Positions 61,517 to 64,000 of a stretch of 64,000 nucleotides of DNA are shown here, piece by piece (position 1 is the stretch's first letter; every line of letters begins with the position of its first letter). Source of the stretch: Rotaria sordida (Eukaryota; Rotifera; Eurotatoria; Philodinida; Philodinidae); the NCBI GenBank assembly GCA_905250125.1, contig CAJNOL010000939.1, positions 28,278 to 92,277 of the forward strand. The letters are read 5' to 3'. The notes under the pieces are model-generated. The model was not told the origin of the DNA. It searched no databases and saw only the letters and a program-made list of their open reading frames with translations. The position numbers and the translations under genes were made by a program.

Positions 61517-64000
61517 CACACAACGAAACGGATTACTTTTCAAAATCTTCTATCATATTTTTTCAATGAATTAACATATACTTATTTAATAACCTTTATA
61601 TATCTATCGATTTAAATTCTAGATGTTTTTTTTCTATATTATCGACCTGATCGAAATCGTTATTCAACAATCTCACTTTTATTATTTAATCAATAATAAA
61701 ACTTATTTATTTCGAGTATTATTTTATCATTCGTTAACATATTTCGTTTTATGTCGATTTCAATTAACTTTTATTCTTGTTTTTTCTATATATCAATCAT
61801 ATTTTGAGATCTAATCGACTATTTATTCAATATTCTTTTAATAATTGTTTATTGGTATCGAGATAAATTATCTCTGACAGTTTAAAATAGTATTATCTAT
61901 ATCTATTCGTCTAGAATATATTCTCAATATAATAATATTCTAACATATATCAGGTAAGGATAATCGCGGTTTAACTATTCTGTTCTATCGAAATTGACTT
62001 GTTATCATTATAGAGAAGAATTAAACTATAGAAAAGAATAAAATAATATATATTAACATCCTATTAATATCTTATTCGAAGTAGTTTGGTCCGAATTATT
62101 TGATAAATAATATCCTCTCTATTTGTTCTAGATATAATATAAGGATACGATAGATGAGAAATCTAATAAATTTGATAAATATATTGAAAACTCAATTTCT
62201 ATTGATGATGATTATTTATTTAATAAATAAATATGATTTAAGAGTGGAGAAGTGAAGATAAATTGTCTTATATTGAATATATATTAACTTGTTCGATGAA
62301 ACAAATCGTTTTCTATCTATAACATTTTTAAATAATCATTTTCAAATAAGTTAATTTATATTCTATCGAAATAATTTCTTTTAATTGATTGATATTCAAA
62401 TTGTAAAGGTTGAATACAAATGAATATTGTTTTGTTTAAATTAAATTATTATATTGCATATGAAGACATAAATAATTAATCGATTATCTCAAATATATAT
62501 AGAATTATTTAATTTAATTGATGTTAATCACAAATAAACTCTTTAGAATAAAGAAATAAAAGTATCAATGAAATTGTTTTTAAAAAAAAGTTAATTTCGA
62601 TGAAAAAAAGTATTATTTATTTAAATATAATAATTCTATCGAACTTGTTTGAATCCATTCTAATAAACTTTTTTCATTTTAAATAGAAAATAAATAAAAG
62701 TTGAGACGTTCGAATAATTCAATGAAAATCTGAATATGATTCTTTGAATTTTTCTAGAAGAAAAACTTTTATGGATTGATATTCTATTATCAATTATGAA
62801 TAAAAATCATTTATTGTCTGTTGAGCTATTAATTATTTAAAATAAGAATAAAATAAATAATTTAACTTGTTTAAACGAAATAAAAGAATTAATTAATATT
62901 GATAAAAATTAATTAAATTTTCAAAGTATTCGTGTTAGTTGAATAGACTTTCGATTTAATTGTAAACTTATCTTATTTCCTATTAAACTTGATGGTTTTA
63001 ATAGTGTTCCTTCGTTTATTTATTGTTAATAATTATTCATCATATATTGTTATATTTTCATTTGAATTTCTTCTAATAATCTCAATTGAATTAAATACTT
63101 TAATATTGATTTAAAGTATCTGATCGAAGATCATAGATTTATTTTCGATCTGAAAATAATATAAAATGAAAGTAGCTTACTAATTAAGAAATAATTTCAT
63201 ATCGGATTATTAAAATTTGGTCTCTTTTATAGATAAAAATTAAAAAGAGAGAGTTTACCAGAAGACTATCTTTGTTTAGCTATTGCTTGTCGGAAAAATA
63301 TTTTCTTCTTCAATTTTGTCATCTCAAATAAAAAGTCTAGTCAAGTGATAGTCAAATCTGAATTATGAGATTATTTGGTTTTATCTGTAAAAAAGATTTC
63401 TATAGTTATTTCATGGATGGTCAAAACTAGTAGAAAAGATTATCAAATATTCGACATGATTAATTATTATCATCTTCAGATCAAAACCGATCATTTATAT
63501 AATTTATTTTGTTTTCATTTGAAAATTTTTACTTACTCCCGTTTGTTCCAATCAGTTTAAGAAAATTTATTCTTTTTCTCCGATAAAAAAAGTTTGAAAA
63601 CTTTTCTTAAAATGACAATTTGATAAATACTAATTAGTGAGCAACTATTGAGATTGTTATATTTGATCGATTTCGAGAAGATAAAAGACGAGTAAGAACA
63701 TCTTCTTTGACTTTTAAAAAAGTCAATCAATTAAGATGGTCGTCTGTTGTTGTTCTTCTTTTAGTTAGACATGTCATCTTCAAACTTGAAGATATAAAAA
63801 AGAATTGAATTATTCAGATCTTATTTGTCCTGTTGGTCGATTTCGATACTCAATCATTTATTTCTTTACTCTTTATTTTCTCTGAAAGTTCAGATGAATA
63901 TTCTCTTTTTAGATAAAACACGTTGTAAACTAGAATCAGCTGATAATAGTTAGCATCTATAACGTAACGTTAATTGATTTTCGTACTGACATTGACAAAA
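61517..64000. other. very AT-rich stretch, no gene recognised
   Basis: Long runs of A/T with frequent TAA and ATT triplets in all frames. Short open frames here are hydrophobic and T-rich (e.g. near 61623-61814) and do not resemble proteins. No terminal repeat or RNA gene was found by eye. Confidence 0.55.

Overview
This window looks like nuclear DNA of a bdelloid rotifer (phylum Rotifera; Rotaria, Adineta or a relative). That is an inference from four things: a very AT-rich background, many short GT-AG introns (mostly 50-70 nt) in animal-type genes, an ORF at 9.75 kb resembling a domain I associate with bdelloid protein sets, and a mixture of intact genes, decayed gene copies and many small DNA-transposon remnants. 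No database search was run. A 10-N assembly gap lies at 39414-39423.

Layout. 1-3.4 kb: no gene seen. 3.46-7.76 kb, minus strand: mitochondrial aspartate aminotransferase (GOT2), then a CDGSH iron-sulfur protein (CISD3-like), then a 114-residue protein with one BRCA2-type BRC motif, all head to tail with short spacers. 7.8-12.1 kb: repeats and a frameshifted fragment of a bdelloid-type domain. 12.1-17.06 kb, minus: UBLCP1 phosphatase and a front-end fatty-acid desaturase. 18.3-21.7 kb, minus: an SDR (stop at codon 3) 29 bp downstream of a flavin monooxygenase. 22.4-27.8 kb, plus: LRP3/10/12-like receptor. 29.5-33.2 kb, plus: MFSD5-like transporter with 14 exons. 33.7-36.9 kb: decayed GPAT3/4 and CKS copies. 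37.1-37.6 kb: intact CKS1. 37.45-43.6 kb and 45.4-48.8 kb: two diverged copies of one segment, each with a secreted cysteine-rich gene built from 55-codon exons (six full repeats versus one). 49.1-51.0 kb: a hAT-type element with a perfect 8-bp target duplication and a nested TA-flanked element. 51.1-52.3 kb: ABCB transporter remnant. 52.9-55.0 kb: F-box gene. 55.4-56.3 kb: transposon debris. 56.8-61.6 kb: truncated P450 facing a truncated, decaying NSUN2 copy that carries a TTAA-flanked piggyBac-like MITE. 61.5-64 kb: very AT-rich, no gene seen.

Most notable are the small BRC-motif protein (a likely RAD51 binder), a CISD3 protein whose first cluster site has Cys in place of the ligand His, the exon-repeat cysteine-rich gene pair, and a recurring class of long near-perfect palindromic (foldback) elements inside introns and spacers.
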